Both the position numbers and the translations under genes were made by a program. From Cheilinus undulatus (taxonomy: Eukaryota > Chordata > Actinopteri > Labriformes > Labridae): a DNA stretch of 64,000 bases. Location of the stretch: contig NC_054884.1 of assembly GCF_018320785.1 (NCBI RefSeq), forward strand, positions 22,507,667-22,571,666, given 5' to 3'. This document shows, one piece after another, positions 12,001 through 24,000 of the stretch (position 1 is the first letter of the stretch; every line of letters starts with the position of its first letter). A model generated the notes under the pieces. The model did not search any database, was not told where the DNA came from, and was given only the letters and a program-made list of their open reading frames with translations.

Positions 12001-15000
12001 CATCAGAGAGGACTTTTCAGCCACGTCACTGGGTCACAAGAGGTGCGTTCACTGTTTTTTTATGTAAATCGAAAGTATCAGATGACCTTTGGACAAAACT
12101 CTGGGAAAATGTGCTTGTTTACCTTTTTTACGTCAGCATTTTGGTTCAGGAAGCTGAACAGTAATCTGCTGTTGTTGAAGACACATTAATCATTCAGAGA
12201 GCTTTGTGTAGTTAGCCATTCTGCATCCTGCTGTAAATACAGTTTTTGTGGTGCCTCTCTAATGTATCACACTTGATTCAGATATAACCATTTCATCGAG
12301 AATATTCTAAAAATTTGTAAGATAAATATTCCACCTCTTTCATGGCTTAGATCTCAATTTTCATGAACAAAGATGGCATAAATTGCAAACTCTTTTTCAA
12401 ATTATACTTTACCATGAATAAATGTTGCATGTATTTGTGGCCTTTGCACAAGTTGCAAGTGATGCTCTGGGACAGTCTTGTTGTTTGGTCTGAACTGGGC
12501 TTTAGAACCAAAAGCAACAAGTTTTCTTGTTTTCCCTGATTATTTTCTGGAAAGATCATATGGTGAGCAATGGGTTCTTTGCAGGGATGTACGATATTAT
12601 CGGTCTGGTATCTGTATCAGCAGATAGCTAAAAAAGGCAAATGGGCAGATATCAAAATTTCTGCCGATATTCACATCTGATATTTTGCCTGTGTATTTCA
12701 GCATACATCAACGGTAAATTTTTTTCTGTATATATTAACAAATTAGAGGAGCTTTAGGCTGAACCAACAGATCTGTGTCAGCTGAGGTCTTTTTCTTTAT
12801 TTATCCTCATTCTTTAAACTTTGAATTGTTTTTTAAGAACTAAAGTTTGTTTCTTTGGTCATCCTCAAACCTTAAAGTGTGTCCAAAAGGACTGAAATTT
12901 CTTGTCCAAAATGCATATTTAAATATCGGTATTGATATTGGTATCAGCTAAAATGAACCAGTAAATATCAGCGTATCGGATTTGATAAAAATCCACTATT
13001 GTGCATCCCTAGTTCTTTGCAGTCACATGATTCTGAATGTCCAGTGGGGGTCAGGAAGTGACGGACAGCTGTTAGGATTAAATGGGAACAGAGAAAAGTT
13101 AGAACTTTGGAGCTCTAAATGTGCCAAAAAGATGCTCCCTTGGTTAGTCAGGCAGCATACTTTGACTTATGTACTGAATACAATACATAGTAGCATGAAT
13201 CTCAATATGAGAGTGCAACAAGCATTATGCTATAAAGGAGGAGGCTGGGGTGGAGGAGGTTAAGCTTTGCAAGCAGCAGCAGCATGGTGCAACAGCATTA
13301 ATGCAAACAGGGATTAGCGAGAAGTAAGTCATATTTAAATACATCGCTGTGTTGCAAGAAAGCGGTGTGATTGGCTGTGGGAGCTGGGAGGCGATAATTG
13401 GGATCTTCTGGCCGCCAGCGGATCACAGCTGGGTCTATGACGACCGTGCCCTGATTCATTTCCTGCCAGTTCACCAGCGCTGCTCAGCTCGGCCCATCTC
13501 TGCTGTTTCATTCTTCTTTTACATCCAGGACTCTGTTCTACAAAACACACAGATAAACGCAGTCACTTAAAGAGTCAGACTAAGATACGTTTTTCTTGGC
13601 GTTTACATCCGTGTATTTGTGAAGCTCCTCCTCGTCCCCATGTGTCAGTTTGGAATTTCTTCCTCCTCCTGTTACTACAGTCCTCTCCCACCCTTGTCTC
13701 GTTCCTAACTCACATCCTGGTCTGCGTTTTGGAAGAGCATGGATCCCTTTTATTGTGGAAGGAAGCGACAAAACTCAAGACACCGCTAACTCAAATACAG
13801 CGGCACAGAAATCTCTGAGATTAAGGATCCAAACTATGAAGGTTAGGTGTAAATGCTAAATGGCTGAGATGTTTGCTGAGGTCAGGGTAAGAATGTGGGC
13901 GTGAGACGCACAGAGGAGCAGATAATAACACAAAGGGAAGCTGAAGTGTTTTCAGAGAGAGGCTGAGGCTTGGCAGTAGACGAGGACACAAGGGTGTGGC
14001 TGTGTCTTAAGAGGCAGACAGAGCAGATGTGTGATGTGGGATCTCATTACAGCTCCTCTGTCGACATTCATTAAATAGCAGTATATTTTCACAGATGTGT
14101 TCAGACAGAACGCCTCGACGGTCAGTGATCATGTTGGAAGATGTTTGCTGTTATACTTTCGGTCTTATTTGAAATTAAAAAACACATTATTCTCTGCAAT
14201 TTGATCAACTTACTGTAGTGGGATGAGAGAAAAATATGTGTGCTGATTGCTTTCTGGTTGATTTAGAGAAGCTAGAAAGTGACTCCTTTAATGTGTATCA
14301 AACATCAACAGGCAAGACTTGGTGTGCCATGGGAATTTATACAGCCATGTTTTTTTCTTTTTTTCTTTTTTTCTTTTTTTTTAAGATTTATTTTTGGACT
14401 TTTTCATGCCTTTATTTGACAGAGGAAGGACAGTGGATAGATTCAGAAACAGGGAAGAGAGTGGGGAGAGACATGTGGTAAAGGGCCACAGGCCGGATTC
14501 GAACCCGGGCCGCCCGCTTACATGGGTAGCGCCTTAAACCACGGCCATGTTTTAACTAGAATTACACAGTAACTAAAGTTTCTGTAACTCCTTTAAAAGA
14601 GGATATTTTATACAGTATGGAAGTGGATATGGTGTAGGGCTGGGCAAGTAATCGCAAATTGGATCAAATCACAATATGGCCTTCTGCAATTTTTAAATCG
14701 CAGAAGTTGCAATATTTCTTTGACTTGAAATGTGTCAAAATACCAGTTTAATTAATCGATTTTTTGCAGCGGCAGAGATTTCATGCACATTATGCAAACA
14801 TTCAAGTGTCAGTTTTTTATAATGGTTTACTAAAATCCTTCTTTTTGTGTTTTATGTATGTTTTTCTTAATCAAAATTAGTGACATTAAATGATAATGCC
14901 CTTAAACACAGCAAATGACGTCACATTTGCAATATGAGCAAAAATAATTAGCTCATTCTAAATAAAACTGATGCAGCCTGGCGTTACTTCACGAAAGTCA

Positions 15001-18000
15001 TACCCCAGCTGCGATCAGCTGGTACCCAGCCTCACCTCCTCCACCCCAGCTGCCTCTTTTATAACTTAAAGCTTGTTGCACCCATATTCAGATTCATGCT
15101 ACTATGGATCAATTGCTTCAGAAATAATTTAATTGTTTTCAGAACACATGGTCTTATTTATGGGGTTATTTATTGCTTGAATTTGTCAAAAAATGCACAA
15201 GATTAACCCAAGAATAATCGCATATTAAATCTCAATTGCAATATTTGGGAAGAAAATCACAATTAGATTATTTTTGCAAATCATTCAGCCCTAATATGGT
15301 GTGCACTTAGATTTTGGCCTGATCTCAGGTTTGTCTTGGGCAAAAAAGGTTGAATACCACTGCGTATTGGTAAAAGGAAAAGTGTGACTTTTTACAGTGG
15401 AAGCACATTTAGTGAATAAATAATGTCGCCTCTAAATTGTCTCTTGTAATGCTTTTATGCACCGATCCGGTACCGTTTTGTTCAGCTTTATATTTTGCTT
15501 TGTTTAACCATACTAAATGTTAGCGTTAAAACTGGAAATCAGTTCTTCTTTGCTGCCAGGAAACACTGCATGTACCAACTACCATGTTTACAGCAATGAA
15601 GAAGAACCAAAGGACCCACTGCAGCAGCAAAGTTTGGGACATTTTTTTCACTGAATGTGATTGTTAAAATGCCTTCCAGAGCGGCGCTGTCGTACACAAC
15701 AAGAAGTGACACATGTTATCAAAAGTTAAGTAACTTTTGAACCATATATCGTTGCCTCTTACTTGTTTTTCCTCTGGAAGCTAACCGTTGTGCCATCCTA
15801 TTGGCACCGTTTATTTATTGATTGATTCCTTTGAATCCTTTGCAGCAGCATTTTCAGCCAGCCTGTAACTTGTGTTACTTTTTGGGACTTGAATGATTAA
15901 ATCCACACCAGTAAACCTGATATTGAATGTCTTTTTTTCCATTTTAATCTAATTTCGATCATTTAGCCTGAAGCTAACCTTCATGTTGTTTACCCTTTGT
16001 GAGGGTCTGTCAGCCAATAGCAGGCTGTTCTGTCATGTCATGCTGCCTGAATAGAGCATAATGTAGAGTAATGTAATTCTGTAATGTAAGTCTGTGATCT
16101 AGCCCCCTGTATTATTGTTATTTTAATTTTTAGCATTAAAACTCAATAATCAGTAGAAAAACAACTTCAGGGCTACAGGTCATGCTGTACATTACGATTC
16201 TATTTGTTGAGCCGGATTCTGAGTCAAATATAGGTCTAAAATTATTTGCTAGTCTGCACAGTCAGTCAAGAAAGTTTACACTGGTATCAGATCAGTACTC
16301 GGTATCAGCTGATACCAAACACCTTGGTATCAGAATCATTACCGGGAAGGAAAACAAAAACAGGTTTTAGAAAATCCTTACTGTTTTCCGAGTGTTAAGT
16401 CCATCTGACAGGATACCAAACCTCATTCCAAAGATGACCGAGCACAAAAAAAAGACAGAAAATGGAACTTGCAGTTCACCATAAAGGTTTGATTGTTCTT
16501 TTTCTTTTACTTAATACAACAAAATTTCCTTGGAGAGAGCGCCAAAATAGCAAACAAAAACACGTCATTAAAAATGCGCCCTGACCTCGTAATTCCGACC
16601 CATAAGTCATAGCAACCCTCAGTATCCCTGGTTATGAGCTCGTTTCAAATGGAACATTTCATTCCATGAGGTCATTCCCAACTCTGACATCGAGTTCCGA
16701 GGTAAATGGAATCCAGCAATTTATCAAATAAAAAAGGTACTCTTCCCTGCTACAAGGACTGCTTTAGTTAAAAGAATATAAAAAAAAACATATTACAAGT
16801 CATCTCAAGATGAGCTTCTCTGTGGTGACAGACATTAATGGTGCATATTTTTGTATTCTGACATTTCTATCACTCTTTCAAAATTCCTCAAGAATTCATT
16901 TTTTTGTCATTTAGTTGTCACCGACTAAAAACAGGCAAAGAAAGACACCATAAAACCTTCTCCCAGTATCTGAGCTTTATCTAATACTATCAGCTGATGT
17001 CGAGGGTCTCATAGGAAAAGTCGTTCACACTTTGGTTGCTGCTTTCTCACAGAGAGACATGTGTATTATATTAGTATTACCAGTGTTGTGAAACTAGCCA
17101 AAATAAGAAGGGTAGAGGAAAGATCTGAGCTGATTGTTAGAGCAGCACTGCTTCCTGTTAAAACAGCCTCAAGAGCGCCGAGCCACACCTACTTCCTGAT
17201 GCACACAAACCCATGACAATAGACAGATGATACAGAGGCATACACAAACCATCAGAGTCATGGCCTGTGATATCTCTGTAATTCAGAATCTGATGCTTTG
17301 ACTTCCTTCTTAGCTGACAGCTTCTTTTGGGATGGTTACATTTCTCAACTCTTATGAAACACTATGAAACTCCTGCTGCATGAAAAAAATGCACAATAGT
17401 CAGTTTAAAAAGAGCTGAGCTCAGTTCCTGGAAAGCTGACATGAACTGAGGTAACTGAAGGAAGACCACTGGGAGGTTAGTGTGGAAACTTGCCGTGTGA
17501 ATCCATCACTGCGGCACTTCAGCCATCAGACTGCACAGATCCCTGACATCAACACGTGAAGATAGAATGATGTGAAATGTAAACACAGAATGAGACATGT
17601 CGGTGCTTGTTGCCTCTGATGTAATTATAGCTGTCAGACCAGACAAACGCTTCTCATAGCATACACAAATACAACGACTGTATTTGTTCAACTACATGTA
17701 CCAAGGCTGATCTGGATGTGGCTTCAATACTTTATCATTGGTATGGTTTTCTTTTTCGAGTCAAGACAGTGGATGGAGTCGAAAATGTGGAAATGTCCTG
17801 GCCAATTGGACTCACCATGTCACCACTTCATCACTTCACATCACACATGATGGACAGTGTTGAAAAGAAGTGAACATGGGGTGAACACCAGACCACGTTT
17901 GGATTAAATGCATTAATCCTGCACTTAAGAGGTGCAATGCCAAGTTAATCAGATGTTATGACGAGATTTCCATCCAAATGTATCCCAAAATTTAAATGAA

Positions 18001-21000
18001 TATTTTAAGTCAACAGCATATAATATGTCATTTTTACATTTACAAGGACAGAAAAATACCAAAGTTACAGATGGGAAAAAAAGACAAGTTATATTTTCAA
18101 CATAAGGCTCATTATGGAGAATATCAAGTCCATATTAATTCTACTGTCAATACTTTTTGTTTGATAGAAAGATAAAGCAGCAATGCTTTTTAACAGAAGT
18201 GCTCTTAGCTGATTAAAAAAAAAATCAGTTTTGAAGTTTAAAAGGTGCTGACATGGTTATTTTTTCCTTCTTTTTGCTCATAATCACGTCTTTAGCTGAT
18301 TTCAGGACATCAGTCACTCTTCATGTCATCACCTGTGGTGAGAAAATGACAATAAAGAATCCTGAAATCCTTACAACTGTGTTAAATGAATACTTCAAAA
18401 TTTTGGCAAATTCATCCATTGCCATAATTCCTATAGTCTTAGTAATAGGTTTGTTACCTTCAGTTGTTGGTGCAAGCTGTTTTTAGATCGGCCGCTGCCG
18501 CGTTCGGACCTGCTTTGCCAACTCAATGTAAGCAGACGGTATTCTGGCTTTCCCTCATCAAACTCATCAAATACACAATCCAACAACTCCAAAATGCTCT
18601 TGTGTACAAGTTGTGACCTGTACATTCACCACGCAATGAAATAATCATGGAACATTACGAGACGGAGATGTTTTAAAGCTAAATGCAAAGCCGGAACTAC
18701 ACTCCAGACATGGCTGCTGCACTGTGTCACTCCACCCAGTGGTTTACTCAAGAAATAGTTCCAAGTATTTGCTTCATGTGTCGTAATGTTACATAATTAT
18801 ATGTTATTATTTCATAGTGTGGTGAATGTGCAGGTCACAACTTGTACACGAGAGCATTTTGGAGTTGTTGGATTGTGTATTTGATGAGTTTGATGAGGGA
18901 AAGCCGGAATACCGTCTGCTTACATTGAATTGGCACAGCAGGTCCGAACTCGGCAGCGGCCGATATAAAAACAGCTTGCACCGACAGCTAAAGGTAACGA
19001 ACCTATTATGGAGACTACAGGAATTATGGCAATGAACGAATTTGCCAATATGTTGAAGTATCCCTTTAACTCTTACTCATCATTGCATTTATTTTACATT
19101 TGTCTATTATCTATTGTCTATTACATATCCATTTACAGATGTATCATAATATAACATCTGTCAGCTAATGTGTGAGCTAATTAGCTTCCATCCTGCTAAT
19201 GTCAACACAGATATCAAACCCAGATTAATAGTTTTTACTAGTGGGACTTGCTACAAAGTTTGCAAGCACTCTTCAAGGCAACTTAGCAGAAGCTAAAGCT
19301 AGTGATTGTATACTACTCCCAGAGTCGGAGGGTTTTTTTTTTGTTTGTTTGTTTGTTTTTTGTTTTTTTCCGGAGTTACATGGCATAGTGCAGATCAATC
19401 AGTGAGCTGATACACATCCATTCTCAGATTTTAACACCTGATTAGTATTTTGATCTGCTACTAGGACTTGCTAAAATTTTGGGAGCATTTTTCATGGTGA
19501 TAAGAGTAGCAGCTAAAACCAGTGAGTGCATCCTACTCCCACAGTCTGAGTTTTTTTTTCTTTTCCAGAGCTACATGGCATTGTGCAGATAAATCAGTGA
19601 GCTTATTAGTGTCCTGTCTGCCGATGTCAACACAGATTTCAACCCCAGGTTAATATTTTTAATTTGTGGGACTTGCTACAAAGTTTGGGAGTACTTTTCA
19701 TGGCATCTTAGCAGCAGCTAAAGCCAGTGATTGCATACTACTCCCACAGTCTGAGTTTTGTTTTTTCTTTTCCGGAGCTGCATGGCATAGTGCAGATGAG
19801 ATAGCGAGCATCCTTTCCCAGATTTTAACACCAGATTTGTATTTAGAACTATTAGGACTTGCTCAAAATTCTGGGAGCATTTTTTCATGGCTATAGCAGC
19901 AGCTAAAACCAGTGAGTGCATCCTACTCCCACAGCCTGAGGTTTTTTTTCTTTTCAAGCTGACTTGGTGAAGACAAGCGAGCAGAGGAGAGAACCAGCAG
20001 TCTTTTCTCATCCATGAACATCAGTCAGCTTGTTAAGTGAGCTAATTAACATCAGTTCTGCCGTTGTCACAAACACAGATTTTGACAAGCAAACCTTCAT
20101 TGCAAGCTGTCTACAGATTATTTACCAGGATATTGTTGCACAGTTGTTGCAAATTCTTTAAAGATAGTTAAACTTTGGTCTTTAAGATAATGAGTAAAAA
20201 AAGGATGATGAATAAAGAAAAAAATTGTTGGAACTTATTTGTTTATACAGCCAGTATTAACAGATGATATATCGGTTGTGAATCTCAGCAAAAAGATAAA
20301 TATCTGCTGATACTAATATGTGTATGGAGCTGTTAACCAGACATCTGAAAAAAGAGGCCACTGTGGATCATTGTAGGCTGCACGCACCATGTAATGAATG
20401 AATGTAATGATTTATTCATCATTAAAAGTGATTTGACTTTAATTTTTTCCCAAATAACCAGAATTTGAGACCGTATCCATCGTCCTTTTCAACGATGTGC
20501 TTGTTTACCAAGCCGAGCGGTAGTGTAATGACTGTCTGGCCTCTGATGGCATTGTTATCAAAGAAACATCAGAGGACTTCCTGATTATTCAACCTCAATT
20601 TGACATTTACCACTGGATGCTCTGTACTATATGAAAAACAACAGCCTGATAGAAGACAGGAGTGAGGCTGGGATGACGCAGACGTTGAACTCACTGAAGA
20701 GGCTGTTTCTGTCTTGTAGTTTTTGCCTGGTAGCATTGAAAAGTCAGTTCATCTTTAAGTACATGTAACTACGTATATATTCTCTTCACTGCATCTTAAG
20801 GTAGTGCAGCTAGGTTTGTTGGGATTTGTTGGGGTTTAAAGCTATCTGAGGTTTCGCCCCATCCTAATCCAATGGAGGTGAAAGGAATGACCAATTTCAT
20901 ATAACGACTGAAGTTTATAATAACAACAACAAACCCCAAAGAGGCTAGCATTGTCCATAAAAGAAAAAAAATAAGTAAAAAAACATGATATTGAAACAAG

Positions 21001-24000
21001 AACTGCCACCTGGTGGTTAAATGTCTCTGTGAAGTTCCCAGTTGCAGGACAATGAAAGTGCAGTGGTGGGTCAAAAAGAAGGACTGGTGTCCTGGTGTTT
21101 GACCTATGGCCTTCAAAATAAAACTATTTCATCCTTGAATCAGGATGAACATCTGTGTAGAGTTTGAGGAAAATACCTCAAAGCAACATCAGACAAGACG
21201 CTATGTTTGGCATACACCAAACACTGCACATGCAGCAACACACCATCCCCACTGTGAAGCATGGTGGTGGCAGCATCATGCTGTGGGGATGCAGCTCTGA
21301 AAGGCTTGTAAAGGTTAAAATGAAAGCAGCAAAATACAGCACAGGAAAGTCCTGAAGGACAACCTTATTCAGTCTGCAAGAGAACTACAGCTTGGGAGGA
21401 GATTTATTTTCCAGCAAAACAATGACCTGAAGAATACCGCGAACGCTACACAGAAAAGGTTTAAAGTCAACAAGGTGAATATTCTGGGGTGGCTGAGTCA
21501 AAGCCCAGACCTCAGTCCAAAAGAGAATTTGTGGCTGGACTTGAAAAGAGGTGTTTGCGCCTTAAACCCCCAGCAACCAGACAGAGCTCGAGCAGTTTTG
21601 CAAAGAAGAATGGAGTAAAAGTTCAGAATTACATTGTCTAAAAAATACATGCTAGTATTGTCACTGTTAGCATATTAACATGCTGGTATTAGTATTAATC
21701 TCAAACCATCACAGATGGCTAAGCTTCAAATAGTAATCTTTCTCCCAATGTGTTGGAGTGACAGCAGAAATGTAGCAACCTTAGTAACCTTTTTTGTGTT
21801 TCTTTCTTGCGTTCTCTCATCAGGTGGGAGATCGTGTCATCATTTTGGCTCGCAGTGGCATGTGGCAGGAATTGGTGGTTGTGTCAGCTGATCACACTTT
21901 CCTCATGCCTGATCAGATGAGCTTTGAGGAAGGTGCTGCTATACCTGTGAACTACCTCACCGCCTACATGATGCTGTTTGAGATGGCCAATCTGAGGCCG
22001 GGGAAGAGTGTGCTCGTCCACATGGCAGCAGGTGAGACACGCTGAGTAAATCCTGAAATATAAGGAGTGTCATGCAGCATTATTTATCATAGATGTTCTC
22101 TATAAGATGAACACACTGAGGGGTGAAAAAATGTGTTTGTTTTAATACAGTTAATGTATGGCAATAGAATATGGACAATTATCCTTCCTGCCATCAATTT
22201 CCAACAATCTAAAAATGTAATGACTCCTTGGATTCACCTATTTCCTGTTTTAAGATGTGTCTTTTCACATTGATAAACATTTTTGAGGCTCCTGTGAGAA
22301 CCTTTCAGACAGTTATGAAACAGACTTTAATTAATGCCTGAAACAGCTGCCATGAGGTAGGTGTCATAAAAAACAGGTTTCAGCAAGATGCAGAAATGAC
22401 CTGTATTTAAATGTATCATTGCAAAGGTTCACAGGGAGTGATAAATGTGGCTGTTCAGAGACGGCAGGATGAGATTTTCTTTGGAAAGTAACAATACTTA
22501 CATTGACCCTTGATCAATGTCCGCCAAAGTCAAATCAGTTCATCACTGAGTCAGAGTGGATATTTATGCCAAGTTTCAAGAACGTGCCTCATAACGTTCT
22601 TAAGATATTGTGTTTACAAGAATAGGCTGAGGGATGTTCGAGCTACAGTGCATCAGAAAGTATTCAGACCCCTTCACTTTTTGCAATTTTAAGTTGCAAG
22701 TTTTAATCAACATTTTCTCTCATTAATTTACACTCTGTATCTCATAATGAAAAAATTGAAAATACAATATGAGACATTTTTGCAAATGTATAAAAAAAAC
22801 TGAAATATCACATTGACATAAGTATTCAGACCCTTTGCAACAACACTTAAAATTTAGATCAGGTTCCTCCCATTCTCTTGATGTTTGCTGAGTTGTTTCT
22901 GCACCTCTATTGGAGTCCACCTGTGGTAGATTCAATTGATTGCATATGATTTGGAAAGGCATACACCTCTCTATAGAAGGCCTCACAGCTGTAAATGCAT
23001 ATCAAGAGCTGGTCATGCAGCCAAACTGAGCAACTGAGAGAGTTGACCAAGATCCTGATGGTCACTCAGACTGAGCTCCAGAAATCCCATGTGGAGATGC
23101 GACAAAATTCCAGAGGGACAGTCATCACTGCAGACCTTCACTGATCTGGGCTTTATGGCAGAGTGTCTAGAGGGAAGCCTCTCCTCAGTGCAAAACACAT
23201 GAAGGCGGTTTGGAGTGTCCAAAAAAGTCCCTGAAGGACTCTCAGACTGCGAGAAACAAGATTCTCCGGTCCAGGGAAACCAAAATTAAACTGTTTGTTT
23301 TCAATTCCAAACATTATGTGTGGAGGAAACCAAGCACTGTTCATCATCTGCTCAATAACATCCTTACAGTGAAGCATGGTAGAGGCAGCATCATGCTGTG
23401 GGGGTGTGTTTTAGCAGCAGAGAATCGGAAACTTGAGGCTAAGTTTTTGCTCGTAACAACTACTAAAAAATGTGATTTTGTAAATCTCTGCTGTACTAAA
23501 ACTGTTTATTGAACATTAACACATTCTGTTCAATATGCAAAGGTTAGCAAAGACAAGACAAAACAAACCTTATGATGGAATAATATAACTATATTAAAAG
23601 TTGTCATGGTAATTTTTCTTAATCTCTCCAATTGCATAACAAGCATGTATTATCAAAAAATATGACAATGATTATTAAGATGCTTTGGACAAAGAACTAG
23701 TAAAACTGGGATTATTAATATAATACATTTCAGAGATGATATTTTTTCCACATGGAGTAGATTTGAGCAGGTTTCCCTCACATGATTTGACCATTAGGTG
23801 TCAAAAACTCATTAAAGCTATCGCTCCTGGTCTCTGTGGTAACCTGAGACGACTCATACAGCTTGTTAACTCACAGTCACTAATCACTCCTCTGAATGCG
23901 AACACGTGTCTGTGCTGAAAACAAATCAAGTGAGAGACTTCCAGTCATAGATGAAGGACATTATATGTGCATGTGTGTCACGGTCTCATAACAGCTTATT

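Larger units (their letters stand above)
9049..21823 (+). other. vat1: vat1 intron 1 (12.8 kb), repeat-packed
   Basis: Phase-0 intron, GTGAGT...CATCAG. It contains hAT-type elements at 10164-11066, 12582-13011 and 14635-15293, a minus-strand SINE at 14353-14540, a TTAA-flanked fold-back element at 18382-19069, a two-part tandem repeat at 19150-20075 and a Tc1 fragment at 21175-21640. Stretches resembling further fish MITEs lie at 15455-16350 (CCGATCCGGTACC / GGTATCAG motifs) and 16540-16720 (CGAGTTCCGAGG), weakly supported. Nothing coding is seen in 9049-10163, 11067-12573, 16721-18381 or 20076-21094. Confidence 0.9.

Noticed and set aside
20460-20522. Short frame reading [20 protein letters not shown] then stop
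   Set aside because: Protein-like by eye but only 21 codons, without flanking exon evidence.
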